Both the position numbers and the translations under genes were made by a program. Of a DNA stretch of 64,000 nt, positions 1 to 9,183 are shown one piece after another. The stretch is from Pseudomonadales bacterium (lineage in GTDB: Bacteria > Pseudomonadota > Gammaproteobacteria > Pseudomonadales > Pseudohongiellaceae), in assembly GCA_022827425.1 (NCBI GenBank), contig JAJDSZ010000090.1, positions 39,297 to 103,296 of the forward strand, read 5' to 3'. A model generated the notes under the pieces. The model did no database searches, was not told the DNA's origin, and worked only from the letters and a program-made list of their open reading frames with translations. Positions within the stretch are counted from its first letter, which is position 1; each line of letters starts with the position of its first letter.

Positions 1-1049
1 TCAAGCTCTCTTCGCTGGGAGACATCATCCATACCCTGCCGGCCGTCACCGACGCCGCCAACGCCCGCAAGGACGTGGTGTTCGACTGGGTGGTGGAAGA
101 GAATTTCGTCGACGTGCCCGCCTGGCATCCAGCGGTGGACAAGGTAATCCCCGTCTCCCTCCGGCGCTGGCGGCGCAATCTGCTGAAAACCTGGCTCCAG
201 CGCGAGGTTCGCGCATTCCGGCAACGCCTGCGGGCCGAGCACTACGACCTGGTAATCGATGCCCAGGGCCTGATCAAGAGCGGCATAATCAGCCGCATGT
301 CCAAGGGGCTCACCATCGGCCTCAGCAACCAGACCGCCAGGGAGCCGCTTTCCTCGCTGTTCTACAACCAGTCGTACTCGGTGCCCTGGGACACCCATGC
401 GGTGGACCGTCTGCGGCAGTTATTCTCCCGATCGCTGAACTATCGCTACAGCAAGTCCCGGGTGGATTACGGCATCGAGTTGGGGCGAATCAGCCAGGAG
501 GCTCCATCCGGATCTTCCGGCGTCGTGCTCTTTCTTCATGGCACGACCTGGGCCACCAAGCACTGGCCCGACGCCTACTGGCGGCAACTCGGCGAAAACG
601 CCGCCGCCGCCGGCTACCGCATCGAGCTTCCCTGGGGCGACCCAGAGGAAAAACGCCGGGCGGAGCTGATTGCCGGCGGCAACCCGAAGGCCACGGTGCT
701 GGAGAAGCAGAGCCTCACCGGGCTGGCCCGGCACATGCTGCAAGCCGATGGCGTGATTGCCGTGGATACCGGTCTCGGCCATCTTGCCGCCGCCCTCGGC
801 AAGCCCGCGCTGACGCTGTACGGCCCCACCAATCCCGACCTCAGCGGCACCTGCGGCCGCCGCCAGCTGCATCTCGCCGCGGACATCGATTGCGCGCCCT
901 GCATGAAGAAAACCTGCGCCTATCAGGGTGAGCCGGTATTCGACCGGGAGCAGGGCGAACGCTTCCCCGTGCGGCCTCCCTGTTTCGCCAGCCACAGGCC
1001 CGATGCGGTCTGGCAGCGCTTTGAAAAACTGCTGGCAGTGAACCCATGA
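1..1049 (+). CDS. waaC: Lipopolysaccharide heptosyltransferase I (5' partial)
   Basis: GT9-family transferase that adds the first L,D-heptose to Kdo2-lipid A on the cytoplasmic side of the inner membrane. The reading frame is open from base 3 and begins KLSSLGDIIHTLPAV, the usual WaaC N-terminus, so only the first few codons lie outside the window; the GTG at 75 is internal. The C-terminal donor-binding region shows DTGLGHLAAALGKP followed by LYGPTNP, typical of the family. It overlaps waaG by four bases (ATGA), which indicates translational coupling in an LPS core operon. Confidence 0.93.
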   Translation, partial: KLSSLGDIIHTLPAVTDAANARKDVVFDWVVEENFVDVPAWHPAVDKVIPVSLRRWRRNLLKTWLQREVRAFRQRLRAEHYDLVIDAQGLIKSGIISRMSKGLTIGLSNQTAREPLSSLFYNQSYSVPWDTHAVDRLRQLFSRSLNYRYSKSRVDYGIELGRISQEAPSGSSGVVLFLHGTTWATKHWPDAYWRQLGENAAAAGYRIELPWGDPEEKRRAELIAGGNPKATVLEKQSLTGLARHMLQADGVIAVDTGLGHLAAALGKPALTLYGPTNPDLSGTCGRRQLHLAADIDCAPCMKKTCAYQGEPVFDREQGERFPVRPPCFASHRPDAVWQRFEKLLAVNP

Positions 1050-2176
1050 AGCTGGCCTTTCTGATCTATGCCTGGTTCCCCCACGGCGGACAGCAGCGCG
1101 ACATGCTGCGTCTGGCCCGGGAATGCCGCGCCCGGGGCCACGGGGTTACGGTGTATGCCATGGCCTGGCATGGCACCGAGCCGGAAGACCTGCGGCTCAG
1201 GTTGATCCCGGCCCGCGGCCTCAGCCGCCTCGGGCGGTACCGGAGCTATACCGCGTTGCTGGAACAGGAATTGGCCAGGGAACCGGCGGACCTGGTGCTC
1301 GGTTTCAACAAGATGCCCCTGCTCGACGCCTACTTCGCCGCCGACTCCTGCTTTGCCGAAAAGGCCCTCAGGCAGCGCGGCGCCTGGTATCGCCTGAGTC
1401 CACGCTTCCGCCATTTGCGCGACTACGAGCAGGCGGTCTTCGGCCCGGCAAGCGACACGGTTTCCCTGCTGCTGAGCGAGCGGCAACGGGAAGAATATCT
1501 GCGCCACTACCCGGGTTGTGCCGACCGCGTCCACCTGTTGCCGCCGGGGCTTTCCGCCGACCGCAAAGCCGCCCGGCGCGATGCGGCCGCAAGACAAGCC
1601 TGCCGGGAGGAGCTTGGGCTTGGGACGAATGAAAAGCTGCTGCTGCAGGTGGGCTCGGGCTTTCGCATCAAGGGGGTGGATCGTTCCCTGCGCGCACTGG
1701 CTTCGTTGCCGGATGAAGTCCGGGAGAACTGCCGCTATCTGCTCATTGGCCGCGGCCGCGCGGCAGGTCCCCGGCGGCTCGCCCGCAGGCTCGGCGTCGC
1801 CCGCCGGGTCCACATTCTGCCCGGCAGGGACGACATCGATCACTTCTATCAGGCGGCGGACCTGCTGCTGCACCCGGCCTGGTCGGAAAGCGCCGGCCAT
1901 GTATTGCTCGAAGCCCTTGCGGCGGGTCTGCCGGTGCTGACCACCGCAAGCTGTGGCTACGCCGTGCATGTCAGCAAGGCCGGCGCCGGCGAGGTCTGCG
2001 GCGAGCCTTTCGCCCAGCGGGAACTCAACCGACGCCTCGGAGACATGCTCGGCCAACTCGGCAGCGCGCCCTGGAGCGAGAACGGCCTGCGCTATGGCCG
2101 CGAGGAAGAACTCGCCAAGATGCCCGAAGCTGCGGTGGATGTTCTCGAACAGCTCGGCGCGCGGCTGAAACCATGA
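1046..2176 (+). CDS. waaG: LPS core glucosyltransferase I
   Basis: GT4-family retaining glycosyltransferase, 376 aa, expected to add the first outer-core hexose to heptose II from a UDP-sugar. The N-terminus (AWFPHGGQQRDMLRLA) and the segment GFNKMPLLDAYFAADSCFAEK are characteristic of WaaG. The C-terminal half carries LLQVGSGFRIKGVDRS and the donor-binding stretch ending in AGLPVLTT. Length matches E. coli WaaG. It starts inside the waaC stop and its own stop overlaps the next start. The exact sugar transferred cannot be read from sequence. Confidence 0.93.
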   Translation: MKLAFLIYAWFPHGGQQRDMLRLARECRARGHGVTVYAMAWHGTEPEDLRLRLIPARGLSRLGRYRSYTALLEQELAREPADLVLGFNKMPLLDAYFAADSCFAEKALRQRGAWYRLSPRFRHLRDYEQAVFGPASDTVSLLLSERQREEYLRHYPGCADRVHLLPPGLSADRKAARRDAAARQACREELGLGTNEKLLLQVGSGFRIKGVDRSLRALASLPDEVRENCRYLLIGRGRAAGPRRLARRLGVARRVHILPGRDDIDHFYQAADLLLHPAWSESAGHVLLEALAAGLPVLTTASCGYAVHVSKAGAGEVCGEPFAQRELNRRLGDMLGQLGSAPWSENGLRYGREEELAKMPEAAVDVLEQLGARLKP

Positions 2177-3933
2177 CAACAGGCAGCCCTATATACACCC
2201 TCGGCCTCGCCGGCGCCATCGGCCACGATCCCGCCGCCGCGCTGTTTCGCGACGGCGAACTGATCGCCGCGGTGGAAGAGGAAAGGCTGACGCGCCGCCG
2301 TCACGCCCGGGGAGAAATGCCCTATCACGCCGCCCGGCAATGCCTGCTGATCGCCGGCGTCCGGGCGAGCGAAATCAGCCGCATCGCCATTCCCTACAGC
2401 CCCATCAGCCTGTTCGGCTCGGCGCGCTGGCATTATGCCCGGCGCCACTGGTACGCCCCGGACCGCAGCCTCGACTGCCTGTTCAACGGCAACCGCCGCT
2501 ATCGGCGCTACCTGCGGCAATTGCGGGAGCTGCTGGCGCAGTTGCACATCGCACCGGGCCGGGTGCAAATCCTGCCGGTGGAACACCAACTCGCCCACGC
2601 CGCCAGCGCCTATCTGCTCAACGAACCCGCGGAAAAAACCGCAATCTTCTGCAACGACGCGAAGGGTGAGTACAGCAACATGCTCTTCGCCGTGGGCGAG
2701 CGGGGCCGAATCCATAAACGCAGGGAATTCCACAATCCGGATTCGCTCTGCGGCATGTACGCGGCGCTCACCGATTACCTCGGTTTTGAAATCCTCGACG
2801 GCGAATTGCGCGTCATGGGAATCGCCCCCCTGGGCGACCCGGAAAAGTACGACCTGTCGCCCCTGGCAAGCTGCCGGCAGGGCAGGCTCAGAGTCAACAA
2901 CAAGCTGATCGGCACCGTGGGGCTGCGCCGCTACAAGGCCCGCTCCCAGGGCCATTACTTCAGCCAGAAGCTGGTGGAAATGCTCGGGCCGCGGCGGATC
3001 GGCAATCTGGTGGACGACCCCTATCTCCACTACGCCGCCGCCATCCAGAAACTCTACGAAGACCTGGCCCTGCAACTGCTGGAACATCATCTCGGCGATG
3101 TGCTCGCGGAAACCGGCGTGCTTGCCGTGGCGGGCACCGGCGCCATGAATCTGCGGCTCAACCAGCGGCTGGCAAACTGGGACAAGGTGAAACGCCTCAT
3201 TGTCCACCCCGCCTGCAGCGACTCGGGAACCGCCATCGGCGCCGCGGCCCAGGTCATCCGGGCGGACGGCATGGAACTGGCGCCGGTGAACAATCTGTTG
3301 CTCGGCCCCGCCTATGCTTCCAGGGAGTGCATTGACGCCTGCCGCAACCACCGCGAAAAACCCCGCTGGGAAGTGCTTGACGATCCACACGGCAAGGCCG
3401 TGGAACTGCTGGCGGCGGGAGAGCTCGTGGGCTGGTTTCGCGGCGCCCTGGAATTCGGCCAGCGCAGCCTCGGCAATCGCTGCGTGCTGGCCCATCCGCA
3501 GCAGGAAAACGTTTCCGAATTGATCAACAGCCAACTCAAGTTTCGCGAGATCAAAAGACCATTCGCCGCCGCGGTGCTTGCCGGCGCCGCCGGGGGACTG
3601 CTCCATGGCCAGCAAGCGGACCCCTGGCGCAGCGTCGGCGTGCACATCGCGGAAGAATGGCGCCGGCGCTATCCCCACATCGCCTACGAGGACGGAAGCA
3701 CCCGGGTGCAAGTCGTCGAGGCCGGGCGCTTCCCGGATTTCCATCGCCTGCTGACCCGCTTCGAGCGGGAAACAGGACACCCGCTGCTGATCAGCACTTC
3801 CATGAGCCGACCCGGCGAAGCGCTGGTTTGTTCGCCGGAGCACGCCATTGGGTTGTTCGTGAACTCGGGCCTGAAATACCTGATCCTCGAAGACCTGCTG
3901 GTCACCCGGCGCCCGGAGGAGGATAGCTGGTAG
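2173..3933 (+). CDS. LPS-linked carbamoyltransferase (NodU/CmcH family)
   Basis: 586-aa protein of the NodU/CmcH O-carbamoyltransferase family, which uses carbamoyl phosphate and ATP. The N-terminal Kae1-like domain shows GHDPAAALFRDGEL and EEERLTRRRH; further on are VEHQLAHAASAY with its metal-ligand histidines and FCNDAKGEYS. The C-terminal domain has FGQRSLGNRCVLAHP. It is coupled to waaG by an ATGA overlap. Pseudomonas LPS core loci contain a carbamoyltransferase that modifies heptose II, and the neighbourhood suggests the same job here; the acceptor is inferred from context. Confidence 0.85.
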   Translation: MTTGSPIYTLGLAGAIGHDPAAALFRDGELIAAVEEERLTRRRHARGEMPYHAARQCLLIAGVRASEISRIAIPYSPISLFGSARWHYARRHWYAPDRSLDCLFNGNRRYRRYLRQLRELLAQLHIAPGRVQILPVEHQLAHAASAYLLNEPAEKTAIFCNDAKGEYSNMLFAVGERGRIHKRREFHNPDSLCGMYAALTDYLGFEILDGELRVMGIAPLGDPEKYDLSPLASCRQGRLRVNNKLIGTVGLRRYKARSQGHYFSQKLVEMLGPRRIGNLVDDPYLHYAAAIQKLYEDLALQLLEHHLGDVLAETGVLAVAGTGAMNLRLNQRLANWDKVKRLIVHPACSDSGTAIGAAAQVIRADGMELAPVNNLLLGPAYASRECIDACRNHREKPRWEVLDDPHGKAVELLAAGELVGWFRGALEFGQRSLGNRCVLAHPQQENVSELINSQLKFREIKRPFAAAVLAGAAGGLLHGQQADPWRSVGVHIAEEWRRRYPHIAYEDGSTRVQVVEAGRFPDFHRLLTRFERETGHPLLISTSMSRPGEALVCSPEHAIGLFVNSGLKYLILEDLLVTRRPEEDSW

Positions 3934-3947
3934 GGTTGTCTGCGTTC

Positions 3948-5456
3948 CTATCTGCGCCGGTAGATGAAGATGGAGGACTCGCCGGATTCGGGATAGGCGG
4001 CGACAGGTTCGAGCAATGCGGAAACTTCGGGCCTGTCCCGCAACTGGTCGAGAACAACAGAGGTCTCCACCACGATGACATCGCCCGATTCCGCTGCAAG
4101 AATCTGCTCTTCGGCGAGTTGCGGCTGGACCTGGTCGTACTCGGGAACCAGGCCGCTGAAATACGCCACTGCCCGGACATTGGTGATCAGCGCGGCGGCC
4201 CCGTCGTGATTGGCGTCCAGCCAGGCGATGGCATCCCCGACATAGGCTTTCGAACGGCCGAAGCTGTAGAAGGAATCCACTGCGGAGAAGCTGAAGAACA
4301 ACACGAGCAGCCAGGCCGCGGCCCGGCTTCCCGGCAACGCCCTCGCCAGCATTTGCCGGGCGATGAAGGGCACGAAGACGGCCAGGGAAAGACTGAACAT
4401 CATGGCGTAACGGCTTGTCAGGTAGCGCGTAAGCAGGATGAAGCCGAACACCGTGAGCAAATTGATCCCGGCGAAAGCGATGATCGGCAGGGCGGTGTTG
4501 CGCTCCGGCAGCAGCCATCTTTTCCAGTATCCCCACGCCAGAATCAGCGTAAACGGCATGCCCACGGCATAGAACAGCTCGACCACCAGGATCGCCAGCA
4601 AGCCCGCGATCAGGAACAACGGCAGATAGCGCCCGGACCAGGTGGCGGCGTGCCCGCCGAAAATGGCCTCGGCGGCGGCCTGTTGACTCACGGGATCAAA
4701 CAGCGATTGCACAAAGGGCAGATAGGTGGAGGCCGATTCGATCATCTGATGAAACAGGTTCAGGCCGAATGCCAGGCCGCCCAGCAGACACAGCAGCAGG
4801 GCGCCCAGCGCCGCCGCCAGCAGGCGAAAGCGCAGCAGGAAACGCTCAGCCCGGGGGTAGCGTTGATCGAAGAACAGGCACAATGGCGCAAGCAGCAGGT
4901 AAAACGCCGCCTCGGGGCGGAACAATGTGGCGAACACCATCGCCGCGGCAAAAAACAGGCAATACTTCCATGAGCCTTCGGCGCCATAGGCAATCAGGCA
5001 CCACAGGCCAAGCAGGGAAAAGGCCCAGAATCCGGTATCGCGCAGGATGAGGTAGCGGTATTCGTTGATTTCCGGGAAAAGCAGAATCGTCAGCACCGCC
5101 AGGGCGAGCAGGCGGCGGTCCGTGGAAAATTCCCGGCAGATGCTGACAAAAGCGAATGCCAGCAGGGCGAAGAACAGGGCATTGAGCAGGTAGGCCGCGG
5201 CAACGAGCCCGGGCCCCAGGGAGCTGACCAGGCCGAGCAGCACCGGATAGCCGGCCCAGGCATAGTGCGCGAAGGCGGCTTCGATTCCCTGATCGAGGAA
5301 AATCCGGGCGGTGCGGATATAAACAAAGGCGTCGTCATTGGGCACCGCTACGCTCAGCCCCGCCCAGGCCGAAAGCAGCAGGCTCGCCGCAACCGCCCAC
5401 AGCCTCGCATCGATCCGCTCAAGCCGCTCGACAAGCCTGCCGGCGCCGTCGCTCAT
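3948..5456 (-). CDS. Polytopic membrane glycosyltransferase-like protein (GT39/ArnT type)
   Basis: 502-aa protein with about ten or more hydrophobic segments. The first periplasmic loop carries an acidic pair (PNDDAFVY) near residues 39-46, where GT-C/PMT enzymes keep their catalytic aspartate, followed by RDTGFWAF and LFRPEAAFY typical of PMT_2-like proteins. These enzymes take polyprenyl-phosphate sugars and glycosylate acceptors on the periplasmic face. It starts three bases after the upstream acyltransferase stop, so the two are co-transcribed. Substrate unknown; LPS decoration is inferred from context. Confidence 0.65.
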   Translation of the reverse strand: MSDGAGRLVERLERIDARLWAVAASLLLSAWAGLSVAVPNDDAFVYIRTARIFLDQGIEAAFAHYAWAGYPVLLGLVSSLGPGLVAAAYLLNALFFALLAFAFVSICREFSTDRRLLALAVLTILLFPEINEYRYLILRDTGFWAFSLLGLWCLIAYGAEGSWKYCLFFAAAMVFATLFRPEAAFYLLLAPLCLFFDQRYPRAERFLLRFRLLAAALGALLLCLLGGLAFGLNLFHQMIESASTYLPFVQSLFDPVSQQAAAEAIFGGHAATWSGRYLPLFLIAGLLAILVVELFYAVGMPFTLILAWGYWKRWLLPERNTALPIIAFAGINLLTVFGFILLTRYLTSRYAMMFSLSLAVFVPFIARQMLARALPGSRAAAWLLVLFFSFSAVDSFYSFGRSKAYVGDAIAWLDANHDGAAALITNVRAVAYFSGLVPEYDQVQPQLAEEQILAAESGDVIVVETSVVLDQLRDRPEVSALLEPVAAYPESGESSIFIYRRR

Positions 5457-5459
5457 GGC

Positions 5460-6416
5460 TCAGGAACCTGCGCCGCCATCGGTTTGCCGGTACAGGTCCG
5501 CTTCGCCGTCCGGCCGGGTCTTGAAGCGCTTGTGCAGCCACAGATACTGCTCAGGCTGTTCGCGCACGGCCTGCTCCACCAGGCGGTTGATCCGGATGGC
5601 GTCTTCGCGCTCGTCGCCACAGGGAAAGTCTTCCAGTTCGGGGCTGATGCGCAAATGGTAGCCTGAATTGTCCGACCGCCGGTAATGGCTGAAAAAAAGC
5701 ACCGGCGAATCATTGGCGGAAGCATAGCGGCTGGTGGCGGTAATCGTGGCCGCATCGACCTCGAAGAATGGCACGAAAACCGCCCGGCGCGGGCCATAAT
5801 CCTGATCCGGCGCGTACCACAACGCAAACCCGTCCCGCAGGCTGCGCAGCGCCCCGCGCACATCGCGCCGCTCGATCACCCGGGGATACAGCCTGCTGCG
5901 GCGATGGAACATCACCGCATCGAACAGGGCGTTTTCATGGGCGCGATAACTGACCGCCATGGGATGAAACAGGCTGAGCAGAAAACCGCCGATCTCCAGG
6001 GTAGAAAAATGCGCCGCCACCAGCAGCGCCCCCCGCCCCCTGGCCACTGCCCGCCGCAGATTCTCCAGCCCTTCGATACTCGTGCGTGAACGAAAGTCCT
6101 CCGGGTTGCGGTACCAGGAAATCGCAACTTCGACCAGCCCGATTCCGTTTTCAACAAAAACCCGCCGCGCCAGCCGCTTTCGAGCCCGGGCATCGAGTTC
6201 GGGAAAGCACAGCCGCAGATTCACTTCGCAAACATGCCGGCGCCAGCGCGCCAGCCGATAGCTGAGCAGCCCGAGCCCCGCCCCAAGCCGAAGCTGCCAG
6301 GACCAGGGCAGTCGCGCCGCCAGCCAGGCCATCCCAAGCAGCGCCCAGGTACCCCAGTACCGGGGCCACCAAAACCTCCGCAAGCCAGCAACTTCGCCCG
6401 ACCCTCCCCGCGCCAT
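5460..6416 (-). CDS. Lipid A late acyltransferase (LpxL/HtrB family)
   Basis: 318-aa inner-membrane acyltransferase that uses acyl-ACP to add a secondary acyl chain to lipid A. The HX4E catalytic motif is visible as HFSTLE at about residues 136-141, followed by a conserved YRAHENALFD stretch and DQDYGP. The start at 6416 is chosen because AGGAG lies about ten bases upstream; the frame stays open further upstream but that part is unlike the family. It is followed three bases later by the membrane glycosyltransferase. This is one of three LpxL-like genes in the window. Confidence 0.85.
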   Translation of the reverse strand: MARGGSGEVAGLRRFWWPRYWGTWALLGMAWLAARLPWSWQLRLGAGLGLLSYRLARWRRHVCEVNLRLCFPELDARARKRLARRVFVENGIGLVEVAISWYRNPEDFRSRTSIEGLENLRRAVARGRGALLVAAHFSTLEIGGFLLSLFHPMAVSYRAHENALFDAVMFHRRSRLYPRVIERRDVRGALRSLRDGFALWYAPDQDYGPRRAVFVPFFEVDAATITATSRYASANDSPVLFFSHYRRSDNSGYHLRISPELEDFPCGDEREDAIRINRLVEQAVREQPEQYLWLHKRFKTRPDGEADLYRQTDGGAGS

Positions 6417-6455
6417 CCAATTCAAACTCCTATCAAGACCAAAGCCGATACCCAG

Positions 6456-6476
6456 GGAGCCTGCGCCGCAGGCTCC
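6456..6476. repeat. Perfect 21-bp palindrome, repeat family A
   Basis: Inverted repeat of GGAGCCTGCG and CGCAGGCTCC around a single central base. Related copies lie at 10431-10451, 26935-27083, 41119-41168 and 60843-60920. The stem is GC-only at its base and could act as a weak terminator or mRNA-stabilising hairpin. Confidence 0.75.
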
Positions 6477-6539
6477 TTGCCAAAACCCGCCGGGAACAAG
6501 AACTCGCCCGAGAGGCTCGGTTTTCCGAAGCCTACCAAA

Positions 6540-6571
6540 GAGATCCTGCGACTGCGCGCAGGATGACGGGT
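6540..6571. repeat. Short palindromic repeat, family B
   Basis: GATCCTGCGACTGCGCGCAGGATGACGG-type sequence, an inverted copy of the repeat family whose typical form is GTCATTCTGCGCGAAG...CGCAGAATCTC. Eight copies occur between genes in the first 32 kb. Confidence 0.6.
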
Positions 6572-6579
6572 AACTGGAC

Positions 6580-6768
6580 TTATTCCGGTCGCTTGCGCAA
6601 CAACCAGACTCCCTCCTTGCGCAGCCAGGTGCCATGCAATTTCCGGTGGAGCCCATCTATCATGATGCGGGAACCGATGACCACAAAGAAAACCGAGAAC
6701 ACGGCGTACTGCCAGGGCTCGGCGAGGGGCGATTCGGAAGTGGCCATCAGCAGCCAGCCCGCGGGCAT
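6580..6768 (-). CDS. Possible small membrane protein, unrecognised
   Basis: 62-aa open frame with one hydrophobic segment (YAVFSVFFVVIGSRIMI) flanked by a basic C-terminus (HRKLHGTWLRKEGVWLLRKRPE). The charge layout is what a small single-pass inner-membrane protein would show. It faces the same way as the downstream lipid A acyltransferase but is separated from it by repeats. No Shine-Dalgarno sequence is obvious. It may be chance, but the composition is more protein-like than the other short frames here. Confidence 0.4.
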   Translation of the reverse strand: MPAGWLLMATSESPLAEPWQYAVFSVFFVVIGSRIMIDGLHRKLHGTWLRKEGVWLLRKRPE

Positions 6769-6812
6769 ATGCTACTATCCGGCTCGCCTTCCCGGCACAA
6801 GCGGCGAGCTTC

Positions 6813-8237
6813 ATGAAACCCTCGATGCCTGCCTTTCAGGATGCAAGATTGCTCGTAGTGGGAGACGTCATGCTCGACCGCTACTGGCATGGCGACGCCT
6901 CGCGGATTTCTCCCGAAGCGCCGGTGCCCGTGGTGCGGGTGGGCAAACGCGAAGACCGCCCCGGCGGCGCCGGCAATGTCGCCCTCAATATCGCGGCGTT
7001 GGGCGGCGCCGCCACGCTGGTCGGCGCGGTGGGCGATGATGACACCGCCCGGGAATTGCAGGCCAGACTGGAAGCCGCCGGGGTCTGCTGCAAGTTCCAG
7101 CGCTCCGCCGACAAGCCCACCATCACCAAGCTGCGCGTGATCGGCCGCCAGCAGCAACTGATCCGGCTCGATTTCGAAGAGCGTTTCGGCCCCGGCGACA
7201 TCGAAGGGCTCGCCGCCACGATTGCCGGATTGCTGCCGAAATCCCAGGCTCTGCTGTTATCCGATTATGACAAGGGCGTTCTCGGCCAGGTGGAAGAGCT
7301 CATTTCCCTGGCCCGCGGACAAGACATCCCCGTCATCGTGGACCCCAAGGGAAAAGATTTCCGTCGCTATCGCGGGGCGACCCTGATAACCCCCAATCTG
7401 GCCGAGTTCGAAACCGTCATGGGTCCAAGCGCCAATGAACAGGAACTGGTGGACAAGGGCGAGCGCCTGATTGCCGGGCTTGAACTCGAAGCCCTGCTCA
7501 TCACCCGGGGAGAAAACGGCATGACCCTGATCCGTCCCAATGCGCCGGAATTGCATCTTCCTGCGCGAGCGCAGGAAGTCTATGACGTGACCGGCGCCGG
7601 AGACACGGTAATCTCGGTGCTTTCCGCGGCGCTGGCGGCGGGGGAAAAACTCACCGACGCGGTGGTGCTGGCCAATCTTGCCGCGGGTCTGGTGGTGGGC
7701 AAACTCGGCACCGCCGCCATCAGCGCGCCGGAATTGCGCCGGGCGTTTATGGCCGAACTCGACCGCGGCCGGGGCATCATGCGCGCCGACCAGTTGCGCA
7801 TCGCCGTGCAGGACGCCCGGGAACACGGCGAGCGCATCGTCTTCACCAACGGCTGCTTTGACATCATCCACGCGGGCCATGTGGGCTATCTCGACGAGGC
7901 GCGCAAGCTCGGGCACCGTCTCGTGGTGGCGGTGAACGACGATGCTTCCGTGGGCAGATTGAAAGGCTCCGGACGTCCCATCAATCCGCTGGACCGGCGC
8001 CTGCGGGTGCTGGCCGGCCTCAGCGCGGTGGACTGGGTGGTGAGCTTCAGCGAAGACGCGCCGGAGAATCTGCTGCGGGAGTTGCGGCCGGAAGTGCTGG
8101 TCAAGGGCGGGGACTATACGCTGGACCAGGTGGTGGGAGGGGATCTCGTCAGAGCCTGGGGCGGCGAAGTGCATGTGCTCGCCTTTATAGACGATTGTTC
8201 GACTTCGGCGATGGTGGAGAAGATGCGGGGGGGGTAG
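6813..8237 (+). CDS. hldE: Bifunctional heptose-7-phosphate kinase / heptose-1-phosphate adenylyltransferase
   Basis: 474-aa enzyme making ADP-D-glycero-beta-D-manno-heptose for the LPS core. Residues 1 to about 320 are a ribokinase-family kinase: GDVMLDRYWHGD, GGAGNVALNIAALGG and the DVTGAGDTV anion-hole/catalytic motif. Residues from about 340 are a cytidylyltransferase-fold domain with TNGCFDIIHAGHV (HxGH) and GRPINPLDRR. Length equals that of E. coli HldE. The other enzymes of the pathway in this window are gmhB, waaC and waaA. Confidence 0.96.
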   Translation: MKPSMPAFQDARLLVVGDVMLDRYWHGDASRISPEAPVPVVRVGKREDRPGGAGNVALNIAALGGAATLVGAVGDDDTARELQARLEAAGVCCKFQRSADKPTITKLRVIGRQQQLIRLDFEERFGPGDIEGLAATIAGLLPKSQALLLSDYDKGVLGQVEELISLARGQDIPVIVDPKGKDFRRYRGATLITPNLAEFETVMGPSANEQELVDKGERLIAGLELEALLITRGENGMTLIRPNAPELHLPARAQEVYDVTGAGDTVISVLSAALAAGEKLTDAVVLANLAAGLVVGKLGTAAISAPELRRAFMAELDRGRGIMRADQLRIAVQDAREHGERIVFTNGCFDIIHAGHVGYLDEARKLGHRLVVAVNDDASVGRLKGSGRPINPLDRRLRVLAGLSAVDWVVSFSEDAPENLLRELRPEVLVKGGDYTLDQVVGGDLVRAWGGEVHVLAFIDDCSTSAMVEKMRGG

Positions 8238-8280
8238 CGATGCATCGCCGCTGTCAGGTCGAAACGAAGCACCTCCCACC

Positions 8281-8362
8281 CGTCATTCTGCGCGCAGGAT
8301 GACAGCACGTGGTTCAGCTGACTCGTCTCCACCCATCATTCTGTGCGAAATCGCATAATCTC
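8281..8362. repeat. Two family B palindromic repeats
   Basis: GTCATTCTGCGCGCAGGATGAC at 8281-8303 and a divergent copy (CATTCTGTGCGAAATCGCATAATCTC) at 8335-8362. They fill most of the gap between the convergent hldE and aldo/keto reductase genes and could act as transcription terminators. Confidence 0.6.
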
Positions 8363-8393
8363 TCTGGATAGCCCTGCGGCGATAGACTGGAGA

Positions 8394-9179
8394 CTATGTT
8401 GGGAAAATCCTCGACACCGCCTCAATGTTTTGCTGGAGGTGGTTTGGGTTGATTGTGCCGATGATGATGGAACTTGTTCCGGGAGGGTCGAGAAGAAAGC
8501 GGAAGGTTCCGGTGGCGGAGGCGCCCGGGGCATTTAGGGCGTGGCCGCTGGCGAGACCCTTCTTGATGAGGACACCCTTGCCGGCCCGGTGGGCCTTTTC
8601 GATCACCGGGGTCTGGCTGGTGTCGGCGCGGTTGTAGCTGAGCATCAACACGTCGACGAGTTCAATGGCACGGAGGCCGCCGGCGACGGTCTTGGAACTC
8701 ATGCCGACGGCGCGCAGCAGGCCCTCATCGCGCAGCTTTTCGAGCGTCTCTACGCAGTCGGACTTTTCCAGAATGTCCAGGTCGTTTCCGTCGGAGTGAA
8801 TCAGCACGATATCGACACGATCGGTGCGTAAGTGGCGCAGGCTTTGTTCGACGCTGGCGCGCACATGGCCGGCGGAAAAATCGAACCGTGAGACGCCGCC
8901 GGCGAAAGTTTCTCCCACCTTGGTGCAAATCAGCCAATGGTCCCGCTGCGGCAGGAGCCGGCCAAGGCGCTGTTCGCTGCTGCCATAGGCGGGGGCGGTA
9001 TCTATAAGGTTCATCCCCGCTTTCCTGGCCTGCGCGAGCAGCGCCATGATTTCCCGGTCGGAAGGAAGCTCAAAACCCGCGGGATACTTCACTTGTTCAT
9101 TGCGGCCGAACTTTACCGTGCCAAGCCCGAGGCAGGGGACATCCATGCCGGTGTTGCCGAGTTTGCGTCTGGGCAGCAT
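8394..9179 (-). CDS. Aldo/keto reductase
   Basis: 261-aa NAD(P)H-dependent oxidoreductase with a TIM-barrel fold. The tetrad is visible: Asp and Tyr in LIDTAPAYGSSE, Lys in ICTKVGE, and His in VLIHSDGND. The start at 9179 gives MLPRRKLGNTGMDVPCLGLGT, the usual beginning of the family, four bases after the stop of the upstream oxidoreductase, so the two form an operon. A similar reductase/FAD oxidoreductase pair lies not far from hldE in Pseudomonas. Substrate unknown. Confidence 0.88.
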   Translation of the reverse strand: MLPRRKLGNTGMDVPCLGLGTVKFGRNEQVKYPAGFELPSDREIMALLAQARKAGMNLIDTAPAYGSSEQRLGRLLPQRDHWLICTKVGETFAGGVSRFDFSAGHVRASVEQSLRHLRTDRVDIVLIHSDGNDLDILEKSDCVETLEKLRDEGLLRAVGMSSKTVAGGLRAIELVDVLMLSYNRADTSQTPVIEKAHRAGKGVLIKKGLASGHALNAPGASATGTFRFLLDPPGTSSIIIGTINPNHLQQNIEAVSRIFPT

Positions 9180-9183
9180 CAGA

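Larger units (their letters stand above)
6417..6812. other. Intergenic region with palindromic repeats between acyltransferase and hldE
   Basis: Nearly 400 bases separate the divergent acyltransferase and hldE. The part next to the acyltransferase holds a perfect inverted repeat at 6456-6476 (GGAGCCTGCG stem) and a copy of the CCTGCG/CGCAGG repeat at 6540-6571. The rest is covered by a small possible membrane-protein gene at 6580-6768. I see no strong promoter consensus for hldE here. Confidence 0.6.

Noticed and set aside
2092..4536. 814-codon open frame on the minus strand
   Set aside because: It is antisense to the carbamoyltransferase and runs into the membrane glycosyltransferase region; composition is that of a GC-rich shadow frame and no domain is seen.
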